Shown: positions 11,910-23,339, numbered from the stretch's first letter. The stretch is 64,000 nt of DNA from Closterium sp. NIES-65 (GCA_948144175.1 CANXME010002420.1:372001-436000); one strand, 5' to 3'. Numbers and translations: made by a program. Notes: a model not told the origin generated them from the letters alone.

Positions 11910-14900
11910 ATGGCGTCTGGCTGGTTAGACGTGACGGGTAAGAAGCTAGTAGAGGCAATGGAAATGTCATGGCTGCCGATAAGACGTGAATGGTAAGTGT
12001 GGCTGGACGATTTTGAACAGAAACAGATCAAATGTGAGGTTGAAAGGTATACCGTGTAAGGAGGGGACAATGTCAGCGGGTCGGGGTAGTTAAACGTCAC
12101 TTTCGTAGCTTTGAAGCTCATTTAGGACCAGGAAAGTGGGGTCATGGTTAAAAGAAACACCTAAAAGGAAAAGGAATCTAGAAGGAAAAGGAATCGTTGC
12201 CTCGAATTCTAATGACGCCACGTCGCGCGGTACCTCTTAAGAGACGTCTCAATGCTCTGACGTGGGGGAATGTCCTACTGACGCCATGTGACGCAGTAAT
12301 TTGGGAAGGTGTGGTTGGGTGACGTTTAATGTCACACGCACCACGGATTAGAAAGAAGCACAAACTCGCTGGTCGTTGACCATTACTCATTGCTCGTTAG
12401 TTGTTGATCCCTATTCATTCATTGTCTGTTAGTCGTTGCTCGATATCCGGTGCAAGCTGCCTTGTTATTCTTGCACTTGCCTTCTAACCTTTTGTTTGTT
12501 TTCAAAGTTTCCTCCCTCCTCCCCTCCCCCGATTTGCCACGTGGCACCACACCAGTGGTGGGCTGCAAGGATCTATATGACGTGGAGCTGTACGGCAAGC
12601 AGGACCCTTACGTGGTGTTACAGTATGGTAACCAGCAGCACCGCACCAAGGTCCACCACGGTAGGCTGTTTGAAGGGATGCTTCATGCATGAGACGTGGA
12701 AAGCTGTATGCACGGCAAGCAAGCAGGGCCGCTGCTTGGTGTTACAGTATGGTAACCAGCAGCACCGCATCAAGGTCCATCAAGGTATTCAACTCTTCAC
12801 TCCATACGCTGAGTCAGCACATGGACGTGTGCTGAGTCAGCTTTCTGATACGTGACGAGTCATCGTTTTAATGTGTATGTGGTGAATGCTTGCAGCACTA
12901 TAAGCATGTGATCTGCTTACTCATCTGCTGGCTCATCTGCTGGTTCTGCTGCTGACTCTGCTGCTGATTCTGCTGCTGACTCTGCTACTGACTCTGCTGC
13001 TGACTCTGCTGCTGGCTCTGCTGCTAAGTCTGCCGCAGTTCCTTTCCTCTTTCTCTGCTTTCCCTGCGCTCGCTCGCAAACCCGGCCACACCACATCACC
13101 ACATCACCGCAAGTAGCCTTAGCCACAGAGGTTCAACAGATGGCCAGACCACCCTCGTGTGGCAGGAGCCGAGTCAGCTGCATGCAGGTGGGGGCTGAGA
13201 TGCAAGCCAACAGTCTTTTTGAGGCGCCTCAAAACCGTCACTGCGGTTCCTCTCCTCTTTCTCCATCTCCCCTACCCTCCTTCCTCCATCTCCCCTTCCC
13301 CCGCTACTCCAGACGACCACACCACCCTTGTGTGGAACGAGACGTTTCAACTGCAACTGCAGGCAGAGATGCAGGCAGACAGTCACTGTTTCCCCCACTT
13401 CCGTTCCTCTTTCTCCATCTCCCCCTCTCTCGTTCGTCCCTACAGACGGCCACATCACCCCTGTGTGGAACGAGACGTTTCAGCTGCAACTGCAGGCAGA
13501 GATGCAAGCAGGCAGTCACTATTCTTCCCATTTTCTCTCTTCCTTCTCCATCTCCCCTTCCCTCGTTCCTACAGACGGCCACATCACCCCTGTGTGGAAC
13601 GAGACATTTCAGCTGCAGTTGAGGGGCCAGGTTAGCCCTTTGGAATGCCACGTGTGGGACAAGAACAAGCTAAAGGACAGCTTGATCGGCCACTGCTCGT
13701 ACGTCCCTCCTCTCGCCCTGCCTGCTGTGATTGGTTGGCCGGTACGCATTATTCCATCCATCTATCATTCATCAGAGGTAGTTTCAGCTGCTGCTGAGGG
13801 CCGGATCTGTTTACTTCAAAATCCTTCTAAAAAAAAAAGGCTGAGGGCCGGTGTCAGCCCTTAGGAATGTCATGTATGGGTGGGAAGAACAGGCGCAAGG
13901 ACATGTTGATTGGCCTCTGCTCATACGTCCCCCTTGCCTGCACCAATTGGTTGGCCGGTTGGTGTTCCAATGTAGACATGAGCAGTCAGGTCAGGCTCAT
14001 ATATACGTACAAACCCAAACCGAACTGAACTGAACCGAACCGAACCAGGTCAACCTGTAGTCTGGTTGGTGTTCCTACGTAGACATGAGCAATGGGTCAG
14101 ACTCATCTCTGCATATCAACTCGAGCCGGGTTCGGGTCGGGTCGGGTCGGGTCGGGTCAGGTCGGGTCGGGTCGGGTCGGGTCAGGTCGGGTCGGGTCGG
14201 GTCGGGTCGGGTCGGGTCGGGTCAGGTTGGGTCGGGTCGGGTCAGGTCGGGTCATCCCGTAGTTAGGTCAGGACCCCGGGCCTGCCACCCTGACCCAGGC
14301 TTATAAGGTCCGGTCAGCTGTGACCCGAGGCTGGGTCGGGTCGGGTCAGTTTGGGTCGGGTCAGTTTGGGTCGGGACCCCGGGCCTGTCAACCTGACCCG
14401 GGCCTATAAGGTTGGGTCGGCTGTGACCGGAGGCCCCGTCGAGTCGGGTGGGGCGGGGTTGGGTTGGTCCGGACGTGTGCTTATAAGGGTCGGGTTGACT
14501 TTTGAGTGGACTCAGCCCATCGAGTCGGGTGCGGTGGAGTTGGGCTGGGTCGCATCTGGGCTTATAAGGGTTGGGTTGACTTTTGAGTCGACTCAAAATT
14601 CAGTACGTCGAGTGGGGTGCGGCGGGGTTGGGTCGGTCCGTACCTGGGCTAAGGGCCAGGTCGGCTGTGACCCGAGGAGGGCGTATCGAGTCAGCCCGAC
14701 CCGCCTCTGACCAATCAGACCTGAAAACGGGTCGGATCGACCTGATCGGACAGGTTGACTCAACTCGAGATGATATGGTTCAAATGGGTCTTGAGTTGAC
14801 ACAACCTGAACCCGAAACCCTAAATCCTACACCTTAAACCCTGCATTGACAGCAAAATAATTTTTGCCTCAATTACACTGCTTCTCTTTAATCCCTTCCT

Positions 14901-17900
14901 GTGGCCCCCTTTTACTCCCTTCCTTCCACTCGCTGTGCAATCTCTTGAGGCGCCTCAAAAGTCGCCTAAAAAAACACTGCTTCCCTTTAATCCCTCCCTG
15001 GGCCCCCTTTTTACTCCCTTCCTTCCACTCTCTGCTCATTCTCTCTGCTCATCCTTTTTCAGAGTGGACATTCAGCCAGCACTGACAGCAGAAGTGTGGG
15101 ACAAGTGGCATCCTCTGATCACCAAGAGACAAACGTATGTCGTTGCTTTGCTTTGGCCTGCATCCGCTTTTTGAGGTTCCTAAAAAGCGGACTCAATTTC
15201 GAGTCAACAAAAAAACATCATGGCACCCACATCCACCTCCCAACTTTTGAGGCGCCTCAAAAGTCACCAAAAAAACATCGTGGCACCCATATCCCACTTC
15301 CCAACTCGCACCCGGTTTGAGGCGCCTCGATTGGTAAGAATTGCCGTTGCAACAGGTAACAGAAATGGATAGCGCTCCTTTGCTCTGGCCTGTATTCACT
15401 TGATGAATTCTCTGATTATTACTCAGTTTGAAGGTGCCTACCAACTTGTTGCACCCACTCTTTACTACGAAGCAGAAGTATGTCGTTCCAAGTTTCAAGA
15501 AAGTAACTTGAAACGGACAAGATCGACCGGGCTTTTTTCTCAGAATATAAGTAAAATCTTATGTTTCGAAATGGACCGGCCGGCAGGGGTGAAGTCCCGG
15601 CCGGCTCGTCCCGTGGCAAACAGGTTAGATTTATCACTAGCCTAGCAAGGTCCGGATTGGGGATCATGTCTATCTCGCACCGTTGGTTTTCAAGTTGACT
15701 CAGAAGTCACCCGTCTTTTTTCCTAATGCTGCTCCAGGTATACTTCTGACTGTTGAGTCGACTTTTGAAATGTCTCAAAAGTCCTAATGCTGCTCCGGTT
15801 GTTCTTCTGACTGTTGTTGAGTCCACTTAAAAGTCGCCTCACCTGGAAGGCAACCTCTTCAACATCATGTCACTCTACTCTCTACTCTGTCTTCCTTTCC
15901 TGGTGCTGCTTCTGGCATTCTTTTGCAGGAAAAAGGGCCGCCTTCATCTCGTTATGAAGTATATTCCTGTAAGCATCTTCCTGCTATGCTAACTGCCAGT
16001 GCGCGCGTGCGCTTGATATCATAGGGAAGCTTTTGTTGTTCGAAATCTTGAAGAGCCAAAGAATATCCGCTCCCTTACCGTGCCTACCTCAGGCTTTTTC
16101 AAATGAACTTTTGAGTTCACTCAAACGTCATTCCCGAAGAGCCATTGTAACGGGGTGACTTTTGAGTCGACTCAAAAGTCACCTATGAACATTCCTTCCT
16201 TTTTCATGCTTACTTCAGGCTTTTTCTATATGAAAATGCTTTCATCTGATAGTGTATTCTGTCTGTAACAGCATACGCTTTCAAAATGGTGTAACTCAAC
16301 TTCCTGTGTCTTCCTGCCTTACTGCTCCAGGCCCAGTCAAGCACGCCCTCTCCTGTTTTTTCCTCCCTTTCCTTCCTTTCCTGTTAGAGACTCAGATACG
16401 CGTGAACTCAAATGCGTACTGCTTCTTGTTTTGAGTCGACTCAAAACACGACTCAGATAGTGTGAACTCAAATGCACACTGTTTCTTCCTGCCTTCTTGT
16501 TCTCCAGGCCCAGTCAAGCCCATCCGCACCTGCTCCGGCCATGCTTTCACCAAGTGCAGCAGTAAAGCGACTTTTGAACCGACTCAAAACTCACCTCAAA
16601 TACCCTCTGTTTCTTCCTGCCTTCTTGCTCTCCAGGCCCAGTCAAGCACGCCCTCGCCTACTCCAGCAAGGTGGCTTCTAATTCGACTCAAAACTAACCT
16701 CGAATTCGCTCTGTTTCTTCCTGCCTTCTTGCTCTCCGGGCCCAGTCAAGCACGCCCTCGCCTGCTCCAGCCATGCCTTCCCCAAGTGCAGCAGCAAGGT
16801 GTCTTCTAATTCGACTCAAACCTCACCTCGTATTCGCTCTGCTTTTCCCGGCCTTATTGTTCTCCAGGCCCAGTCAGGCACGGGCTCGCCTGCTCCAGCC
16901 ATGCCTTCCCCAAGTGCAGCAGCAGAAGCACAAGCAGCAGCCGCAGCAGCGGCAGTAGCAGCAGCAGCAGGGTTATCAGCAGGCGCATCAGCGGGCGGAT
17001 CAGCAGGAGCAGGAGCAGCAAGAGTAGCTACTCCCATTCCCAGCCACTACACAGCATCACCACAGCAGCCCTCTCACTCTCCTAACCCTCCTCCTCCCCA
17101 CACTCTCTACCCTCCTCCTCCCCAACGCCAGGTGCACCCACTTCCTCCTCCTGCTACCCAGCAAGTTTACTCGCCCTCTCCCCCCCTCCCTGCTAACCGA
17201 CAAGTCTACTCCTCTGCTCCTCCGCCCCCTGCTTACCAGCAAGAATGCCCCCCAGCCTATTCCCCCGCTCCTCTCACTCCTGCTAACCAGAAAGACTACT
17301 CCCCCGCTCCCCCTCCCCCTGCTAACCCACAAGTCTACCCCTCTGCTCCTCCGCCCCCTGCTTACCAGCAGAGATACCCCCCAGCCTATACCCCCACTCT
17401 CCCCCCTCCTGCTAACCAGCAGGACTACCCCCCCGCTCCTCCTCCTCCTCCTGCTAACCCACAAGTCTATTCCTCTGCTCCCCCGCCCCCTGCTAACCAG
17501 CAGGAATATAATCCCACTCCTCCTCCTCCTCCTTCTAACCAACAGCTCTATTCCCCCACTCCTCCTCCTTCTAACCAGCAAGTATATTCCCCTTCTCCTC
17601 CCCCTCCCCATTTTAACCAGCAAGCCTGCTCCCCCGCTCCTCCCCCTCCTGGTAACCAGCAAGATTACTCCCCCGCTCCTCCTTCCCCTGCTAACCCACA
17701 AGTCTACCCCTCTGCTCCTCCGCCCCCTGCTTACCAGCAGGAATATAATCCCACTGCTCCTCCTCCTCCTTCTAACCAACAGCTCTATTCCCCCACTCCT
17801 CCTCCTCCTAATCAGCAAGTATATTCCCCCACTCCTCCTCCTCCTAATCAGCAAGCATATTCCCCTGCTCCTCCTTCTAACCAGGAAGATGACTCCAACG

Positions 17901-18440
17901 CTCCTCCTCCCCCTGCTAACCCACAAGTCTATTCCCCCGCTCCTCCTCCCCCTGCTAACCAGCAAAGCTACTCCCCCGCTCCCCCTCCCCCTGCCGCCCA
18001 GCAAAACTACCCCCCCGCTCCTCCGCCCCCTACCCAGCAAAACTACCCCCCCGCTCCTCCGCCCCCTTCTAACCAGCAAAGCTACCCCCCTGCTCCCCCT
18101 CCCCCTGCCACCCAGCAAAACTACCCCCCCGCTCCTCCGCCCCCTGCTAACCAGGAAGAATACTTCCCCGCCGCTCCCCCTCCCCCTGCCACTCAGGGTG
18201 GGGCGGCTGTAGCAGCAGTTGGGGCAGCAATGGGTGCTCTGGCTATTGGTGCTGCTGGGAGCGGAGGTAGTGTAGCAGCAGCGCCAGCACCAGTAGCACC
18301 AGCACCAGCGCCAGCACCAGCACCAGCACCAGCACCAGCACCAGCACCAGCACCACCAGCACCACCAGCACCAGCATCTACAGCAGCACCAGCACCAGCA
18401 CCAGCACCAGCACCAACACCACCAGCACCAGCATCTACAG

Positions 18441-18475
<35 letters not shown>

Positions 18476-20009
18476 CACTCTCATGCTCAAAACACATATC
18501 CCCCTCCTCTCTCTCAGGGCTCCTATCCCCCTCCTCCCCCTTCCTCTCAGGACCCGTATCCTCCTCCCCCCTCTCAAAACCCCTATCCTCCTTCCCCCTA
18601 CGGCTATCCTCCTCCTCCTTCTCAACCCTCCCCCTACGGATACCCTGGTTACCCCCCACCTTCTCAAGCTCCCCCCTATGGGTACCCCTACGCTCCTCCT
18701 CCTCCTGCATCTTACGGCCATCCTCCTCCTCCTCCTCCTGCTTCATATGCCCCTCCTCCTGCCCCGTATGGCTATGGGACCCCGCCTCCTGGATATTATT
18801 CTCAGTACAACACGCGGCCTGTGGTGGTGGTGCATCACCATGGGCATGAAGGTATGTGTGATCAGGTGTGGTATTGCACAGTGTGGTATCGCAGAGTGTG
18901 GTATCAAACAGTGTGATATCGCACAGTGTGTGTGATAGTGTGTGTTTGCATGCTCTAGTGTGAGTTTGCATGCTCTATTGCGATCGCATGGTATGACCCT
19001 TCAAGGGTGTTATTCTCAGTTCAGCACCTGGCCTGTGGTAGTTGTGCATTACCATGGGCATCATGGTATGTGCATGGATCATCATCGTATGTGCATGGAG
19101 CATCATGGTATGTGCATGGAGCATCATAGTATGTGCATGGAGCATCATGGTATGTGCATGGAGCATCATGGTATGTGCATGGAGCATCATGGTACGTGCA
19201 TGGAACATCATGGTACGTGCATGGAACATCATGGTACGTGCATGGAACATCATGGCATGTGTGGTAGTGCGGTATTGCACTGGGGTGGTGGTGGCGCATG
19301 TTGATGGGCATAATGGCACGTGAATGGAACATCGTCGTATGTGTGATAGTGTGGTATTGCACTGTGGTGCATGTTGATGGGCATGGTGGTATGTGCATGG
19401 AGCATCATGGCACGAGTGGTAGTGGGGTATTGCACCGTGGTGGTGGCTCATGTTGATGGGCATGATGGTACGTGTAAACAGGCGTTGTAGTGCAAGCTTG
19501 CATGACTATGAGATGAGTGCATCGAGAATCATCATGGTAGGTGCATGGACATCACGATACGTGAATGGAACATCATGATACGTGCACGGATCATCATGGT
19601 ACGTGCATGGATCATCACGGTACGTGCATGGATCATCACGGTACGTGCATGGAACATCATGATATTTGCATGGAACATCATGGTATGTGCAAGAGGCATC
19701 AACATGGTAACTATATCTCCTGCTCCTACCCACCCTGCATGGCTACAGTTCCGCCCTCAAGGGTGAGCCATAAGCATCAAGGGCGCGTTCATTGATGCCC
19801 GCACCTTGATGTCTAATGCCCACCCTCAAGGTTGTTTCTTACTATGGCGTGTATACAGTGATTGTTGTCAAGTTATGGAATTTCCTACCCACCTGCATTA
19901 TGTTTCTTTTATCCCTTAATATCACCTTTTGCTGTGGTTGTGGAGTGCAGGTTATTATGGAAAAGGCAAGGGCTACAAAGGTTTCAAAGGTGGGTTCTTC
20001 TTCAAGTAA
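11910..20009 (+). CDS. C2-domain protein 2 with Tyr/Pro-rich tail (7 exons)
   Basis: Exons 11910-11937, 12556-12660, 13575-13698, 15063-15134, 15929-15968, 16868-18851 and 19951-20009 join to about 803 aa. It starts MASGWLDVT. The C2 domain (residues 1-123) shows [60 protein letters not shown] and KGRLHLVMKYIP, close to plant SRC2-type C2 domains that bind membrane phospholipid with Ca2+. The large exon encodes poly-Ala, then about 17 units of the type [28 protein letters not shown], Ala-Pro repeats, YGYPPPPSQ-type repeats and VVVVHHHGHEG follow. The last exon gives GYYGKGKGYKGFKGGFFFK. Tail repeats look like extensin or annexin-like Tyr-Pro repeats, but there is no signal peptide, so a wall protein is unlikely. 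Frame and phase agree across all junctions and with genes 1 and 3. Intron donors are GT, acceptors AG. Confidence 0.82.
12700..12784 (+). repeat. Broken copy of exon 2 of C2 gene 2
   Basis: It repeats the VLQYGNQQHR segment and a GTATTC donor, but the 5' part with Cys-Lys-Asp and DPYV is degraded (AGGGCCGCTGCTTGG in place of AGGACCCTTACGTGG). Confidence 0.75.
12923..13033. repeat. CTGCTGACT minisatellite in an intron
   Basis: Near-perfect 12-bp units TCTGCTGCTGAC run through intron 2 of C2 gene 2. Frames through it (Ala/Glu/Ser repeats on the minus strand) are by-products. Confidence 0.75.
13139..13505 (+). repeat. Three truncated copies of exon 3 of C2 gene 2
   Basis: Copies starting at about 13139, 13314 and 13446 each keep a polypyrimidine tract plus AG and the [16 protein letters not shown] coding segment. 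They stop after GAGATGCA instead of running on through the VWDKNK half. Only the fourth copy (13575-13698) is complete. Confidence 0.8.
13217..13234. repeat. TTTTGAG-type perfect palindrome
   Basis: TTTTGAGGCGCCTCAAAA, an 18-bp perfect inverted repeat inside an exon-3 copy region. Confidence 0.85.
13847..13925 (+). repeat. 3'-half copy of exon 3 of C2 gene 2
   Basis: It repeats the [14 protein letters not shown] coding segment with a TAG in the first codons and a changed donor (CATACGTCC). It is broken. Confidence 0.7.
14125..14265. repeat. GGGTC pentamer microsatellite
   Basis: About 27 copies of GGGTC with occasional AGGTC lie in intron 3 of C2 gene 2. Scattered GGGTCGGGTC continues to about 14700. 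Confidence 0.9.
14581..14598. repeat. TTTTGAG-type perfect palindrome
   Basis: TTTTGAGTCGACTCAAAA, 18-bp perfect inverted repeat in intron 3 of C2 gene 2. Confidence 0.85.
15245..15262. repeat. TTTTGAG-type perfect palindrome
   Basis: TTTTGAGGCGCCTCAAAA. Shorter relatives lie at 14945-14958 and 15319-15328. Confidence 0.85.
16154..16183. repeat. 30-bp perfect palindrome of the TTTTGAG family
   Basis: Centre GTCGAC at 16166-16171, arms GGTGACTTTTGA. All 15 base pairs match. It is in intron 5 of C2 gene 2. Confidence 0.9.
16331..16867 (+). repeat. Four extra copies of the exon 6 acceptor and 5' end of C2 gene 2
   Basis: GCCCAGTCAAGC with a preceding pyrimidine tract occurs at 16331, 16508, 16636, 16740 and, in the form used, GCCCAGTCAGGC at 16868. 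The copy at 16740 has lost its acceptor (CCGG in place of CCAG). Only the last copy opens into the long frame. Confidence 0.8.
16427..16448. repeat. 22-bp perfect palindrome of the TTTTGAG family
   Basis: Arms TGTTTTGA around GTCGAC. It lies between two copies of the exon-6 acceptor of C2 gene 2. Confidence 0.88.
19005..19065 (+). repeat. Extra copy of the exon 6 end of C2 gene 2
   Basis: It encodes GCYSQFSTWPVVVVHYHGHHG after TTCAAG and before GTATGTG, in place of GYYSQYNTRPVVVVHHHGHEG. It has an acceptor-like and a donor-like end and keeps phase 1, so it could be used as an alternative or additional exon. Confidence 0.65.
19059..19262. repeat. 21-bp minisatellite built on the exon-6 splice donor
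   Basis: About 10 units of CATCATGGTATGTGCATGGA lie directly after the exon-end copy. Each unit repeats the CATG|GTATGTG donor context. Confidence 0.85.
19527..19693. repeat. Second block of the donor-like minisatellite
   Basis: Units of the type CATCATGGTACGTGCATGGA with more divergence, in the last intron of C2 gene 2. Confidence 0.75.
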
Positions 20010-20239
20010 TGCTTATCATAACATTCCTTGTTATGTGTTTATTTAAGCTTTGGAGCTTGGATTGGTAACTCATCGCTGGTTAATCGCGCCAAATGGTGGG
20101 GCAAGGGGAAATGAATTTTTTCGCAAATCCGCTCCGAGTATGCAATGGTGGCCTAGCGGTTTATTGAAGGGTACGTTCTAGTATCCTGACACAAAGATGT
20201 CAAGGGTTAAGTTTTTGGTAGATTGTGAAAGTGTACTTA

Positions 20240-20388
20240 GGGCGTATTCCTACGGCCTCCTATCAAGAAACCTCCTATCAAGATTGTACCTTTTGCCTGG
20301 TAAAAGTAGCGAGAGATTTTGGGTTTAGGGAATTTTCCAGTGAGAGCTTGATAGGAGGTTTTCTTGATAGGAGGATAGGAATACGCCC
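20240..20388. mobile_element. PIF/Harbinger-like MITE, TTA duplication
   Basis: It is 149 bp with long inverted ends (GGGCGTATTCCTA.. and ..TAGGAATACGCCC) that each contain CCTCCTATCAAG or its complement twice. TTA flanks at 20237-20239 and 20389-20391 form the target duplication. No coding capacity. Confidence 0.85.
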
Positions 20389-20532
20389 TTAGGCTGACTG
20401 GCAAAGGCAGCGTTATCATTTCATATGGGTTGTAGTACATCGTTCTCGTCTTATATATGTCTACATAACAGCATACACAAATGGGTGGGCGGGTGGGAAA
20501 TTAGAACTACAATTTTGAAAATGAAAACGTGG

Positions 20533-20672
20533 GTGGGGACGAATGTCCCCACGTCCCTCTTTTGTAGGCAAAAGAGGGTGAGTAGCGCTTCGGCGCTACC
20601 TTTGCTGTGTTGGCCACGTACCCCTTTTCACAATACAAAATTTTAGAAAGTGTTACACTTCATTACACTTTC
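20533..20672. ncRNA. Cluster of four strong hairpins (unassigned)
   Basis: Stems are GTGGGGAC/GTCCCCAC (20533-20552, loop GAAT), CCCTCTTTT/AAAAGAGGG (20555-20577), GTAGCGC/GCGCTAC closed by a TTCG tetraloop (20582-20599) and GAAAGTGT/ACACTTTC (20646-20672). It could be a structured RNA, or an organellar fragment, since palindromes like these are common between organelle genes. No transcription evidence. Confidence 0.35.
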
Positions 20673-20959
20673 AAAAATTATCATATTTTGACAATAATGA
20701 TGTGGAATGATTTAAATTGTCCAATAGCCTTGTGTCAGTGAGCATGACACCAGCCAAGAACATACCTCACGAGAATCATAAATGTATGAATATCAGAGTT
20801 GTTAATAGAATTCTATCTGGGATTCAGAGGTGGGAAAGGGTGAAGTCTGAAAATTCAGACTCTGCCCTAAAAACAGGTCTGAGTAATGGCCATGGTCAAA
20901 AGCCACTATGAAGTACCTTCTGTATACAGTCCACTTGCTCAGTATGTCGTGAATTTGTA

Positions 20960-21488
20960 GGGAGAATATGCCACAAGTAACCAGCTTGGGACTCGATAAC
21001 GTGAGTGGTAAGAAAAACGCGTACGGTCACTGTATCGGGTTTTCTGACGGGTTTGGTAAGCGGGGTCACGGATTCAGTCACTAACAACAGGTAAAAATCA
21101 CGCGAATGGTCACACTTGTAACTCCCGCCAAAACAACTTAAAACTCAACAAAATTCCCGCTCGCGCCCAACCAATCTGCGAACTTGTAAAAAAACTAAAA
21201 CCCAATCGGAATCGGATGCGGTTTGGGAACGGATCAACCCTAAACACCTGGCGAGTTACGTGTTTAGGTTGACCATCCAAAAATGCATCCAGCTTCTTTT
21301 TGGGTTTCATTTTGTTTTGGCGGGAGTTTCATCTGTGACCATTCGCGTTTTTTTTACCAGTTGATTGTGACTGATTCCGTGAGACGCTTTATCAGTCGCG
21401 TGAAAACACCCTTTGCAGTGACCGTACCCTTTTTTTTTATCAAAAATGTTTTTGAGTCCCATGATGGTTACAAACGGCATATTCTCCC
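20960..21488. mobile_element. Mutator-like fold-back MITE with 9-bp target duplication
   Basis: Inverted arms of about 180 bp begin GGGAGAATATGCC (20960-20972) and end GGCATATTCTCCC (21476-21488). Matching inner blocks include GTACGGTCACTG, TCACGGATTCAGTCAC and CGCGAATGGTCACA. GAATTTGTA directly flanks both sides (20951-20959, 21489-21497), the 9-bp duplication typical of Mutator-like elements. No transposase inside, so non-autonomous. Confidence 0.88.
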
Positions 21489-22195
21489 GAATTTGTATTG
21501 GGCCTTGTGTTTTTTGTGGTCTTTTACACAGCGTATCTTATATTCGATTTCTGAGAGGACACTGACAAAGGTCGATATTTCATTCAAGCAAACCTGATTG
21601 GCTTGACCGTTCCGTCTCCAGATTTCCTATTGGACAATAGGTTCCTCGTCGTTCTCAAGGGATGTTTTGAACTTGTGTTGGGTGGGAGTCATATTCCTTA
21701 TTTCAACAAGGGTTCAGTCTGGCCTGCAACGGTCTAAAGAGGTGAAATAAATTAACCGTTCTCGATAGTATTATACACCCTGTTTCTCGACCCTCTCACC
21801 TTGCGCGATTCGCTGCTACAGTGCGGTCAGGTGCCATAAACCGTATGGCTGAAACCTGCGGGCAAAGCCGCACCAGCTGACGGAGTGGTACTGGGGGCAA
21901 AATTTTTCTTTATCGCTGTATACCCTTTTCAACCGCTTTGAAACGCTTGGTTAATGTTCTTTACCATGCAGCATCCTAGCTAACCGCTTTCTTGTGAATG
22001 TGCTTGTACCGTCGGTGATAAGACCATTTCAAACGTGGTGACGTTCTACAACCAGTGCATGTTCTGCAACCAGATGCTCTGCTAGCGCGAAACAGGGTGT
22101 AGTATGAGCCCAAACCATTACTGTAGTTCAGTAGCATGAACCACTGCCTGTGTAATTGTTTTTTAGAGGCTTCTTCCAGCAAGCCAGACTGATTA

Positions 22196-22362
22196 GGGCG
22201 ACGTCAGGTTGTACAACTTTTTGTACGCCCTCTCCAGTAAATTTTGTTTCAACACGGTGAAGAGCGGTAATCGTCCTGAACCGTTTATCACCGTGTTGGA
22301 CCGTCCTGAACCGTGATACAGGAACTGTAAGCGCGTGTGAAATGTATAACCTGACGGCGCCC
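22196..22362. mobile_element. PIF-like MITE, TTA duplication
   Basis: It is 167 bp with ends GGGCGACGTCAGGTTGTACA and, reversed, GGGCGCCGTCAGGTTATACA. TTA lies on both sides (22193-22195, 22363-22365). An inner hairpin CAACACGGTGA..TCACCGTGTTG is present. Confidence 0.8.
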
Positions 22363-22626
22363 TTAGTGTGGCTGGAATCTCTGAGTGACCAGTTACCATT
22401 CATTTGGGCCGCTCATTTGATCCTCACGTTTCTTAGCCACGTTTCTTAGCCATTACCTCGTCCGTAACAAGCAGGAATGCCTTCGTTAGATTCGACGCTG
22501 TGCTTTCTTACGTTGCTAATTCTCGATTGTCGCTTGTGTCTCGATTGTTAGAACGCGGCATCACTCTGCGAAAGGGGTAGGGGGAAAAGGCGAAAGCAGC
22601 GGCAAAGGTTCAGCCGCGCCGCGGTC

Positions 22627-23307
22627 ATGGCTTCTGGCTGGCTAGACGTCACGGGTGAGAAATTAATCACTCAGTCAGAATATAGAGTTCAGGGATGCAG
22701 TCATTGGTACGTGATTATTTGCCAAAAAGGAGCACGGGATGTCGCGAACGTAGCTAACGGAAACGTCGCCTCAGGCTTCGGTGAACGTAGGTCAGACGAA
22801 ATATCGAATGTCGTTACAGGCAGTGAATGACGGATGTGACGTCAGACGTGAGGGATTATTTAATGTCGTCAGACGTCAGACATCACGGCGCACGGAACTT
22901 CCAGGAAGGTAAAGAAGTCGTATGATCCCGAGCGCCGCTGGAGTAGTTTTACAAACGCGTTGACTCGTTGACCGTCGCTCTCTGCTCGTCGCTCTGGAGT
23001 GTTTTTGAGAATTCTCAAAAACACTCTGCAGTCGTATGATCCCGAGCGCCGCTGGAATAGTTTTACAAACTCCTTGACTCGTTGACCGTCGCTCTCTGCT
23101 CGTCGCTCTGGACTCCAAGTCGTTGGCCTCTATTCGTTACTCGTTGGTCGTTATTTTATCGTTTTGGAGTAAGCGGAAAATCAGTCCCTTTATTGGAAAA
23201 CACACTCCACACTTTTATGACAAAAAGGAACATACAAGCAAGCTCAGTACTTTACCTATTCCTTTCCTATCTCTCCTCCCCCCTCCCCCCCCGCAATCCC
23301 CTCTCCC

Positions 23308-23339
<32 letters not shown>

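Larger units (their letters stand above)
20010..22626. other. Intergenic between C2 genes 2 and 3
   Basis: No gene recognised. It holds two PIF-like MITEs, a Mutator-like fold-back element and a cluster of four hairpins, each listed separately. Frames here are short and without recognisable domains. Confidence 0.5.

Noticed and set aside
17057..18721. 554-codon minus-strand frame opposite C2 gene 2
   Set aside because: It is the reverse of the Pro-rich repeats (Arg/Gly/Val-rich), without start context or domain.
18975..19463. His/Met/Cys-repeat frames on both strands
   Set aside because: Products of the 21-bp intronic minisatellite.
19059..19693. CRISPR-like array
   Set aside because: Units are contiguous without unique spacers and the genome is eukaryotic. 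It is a minisatellite.
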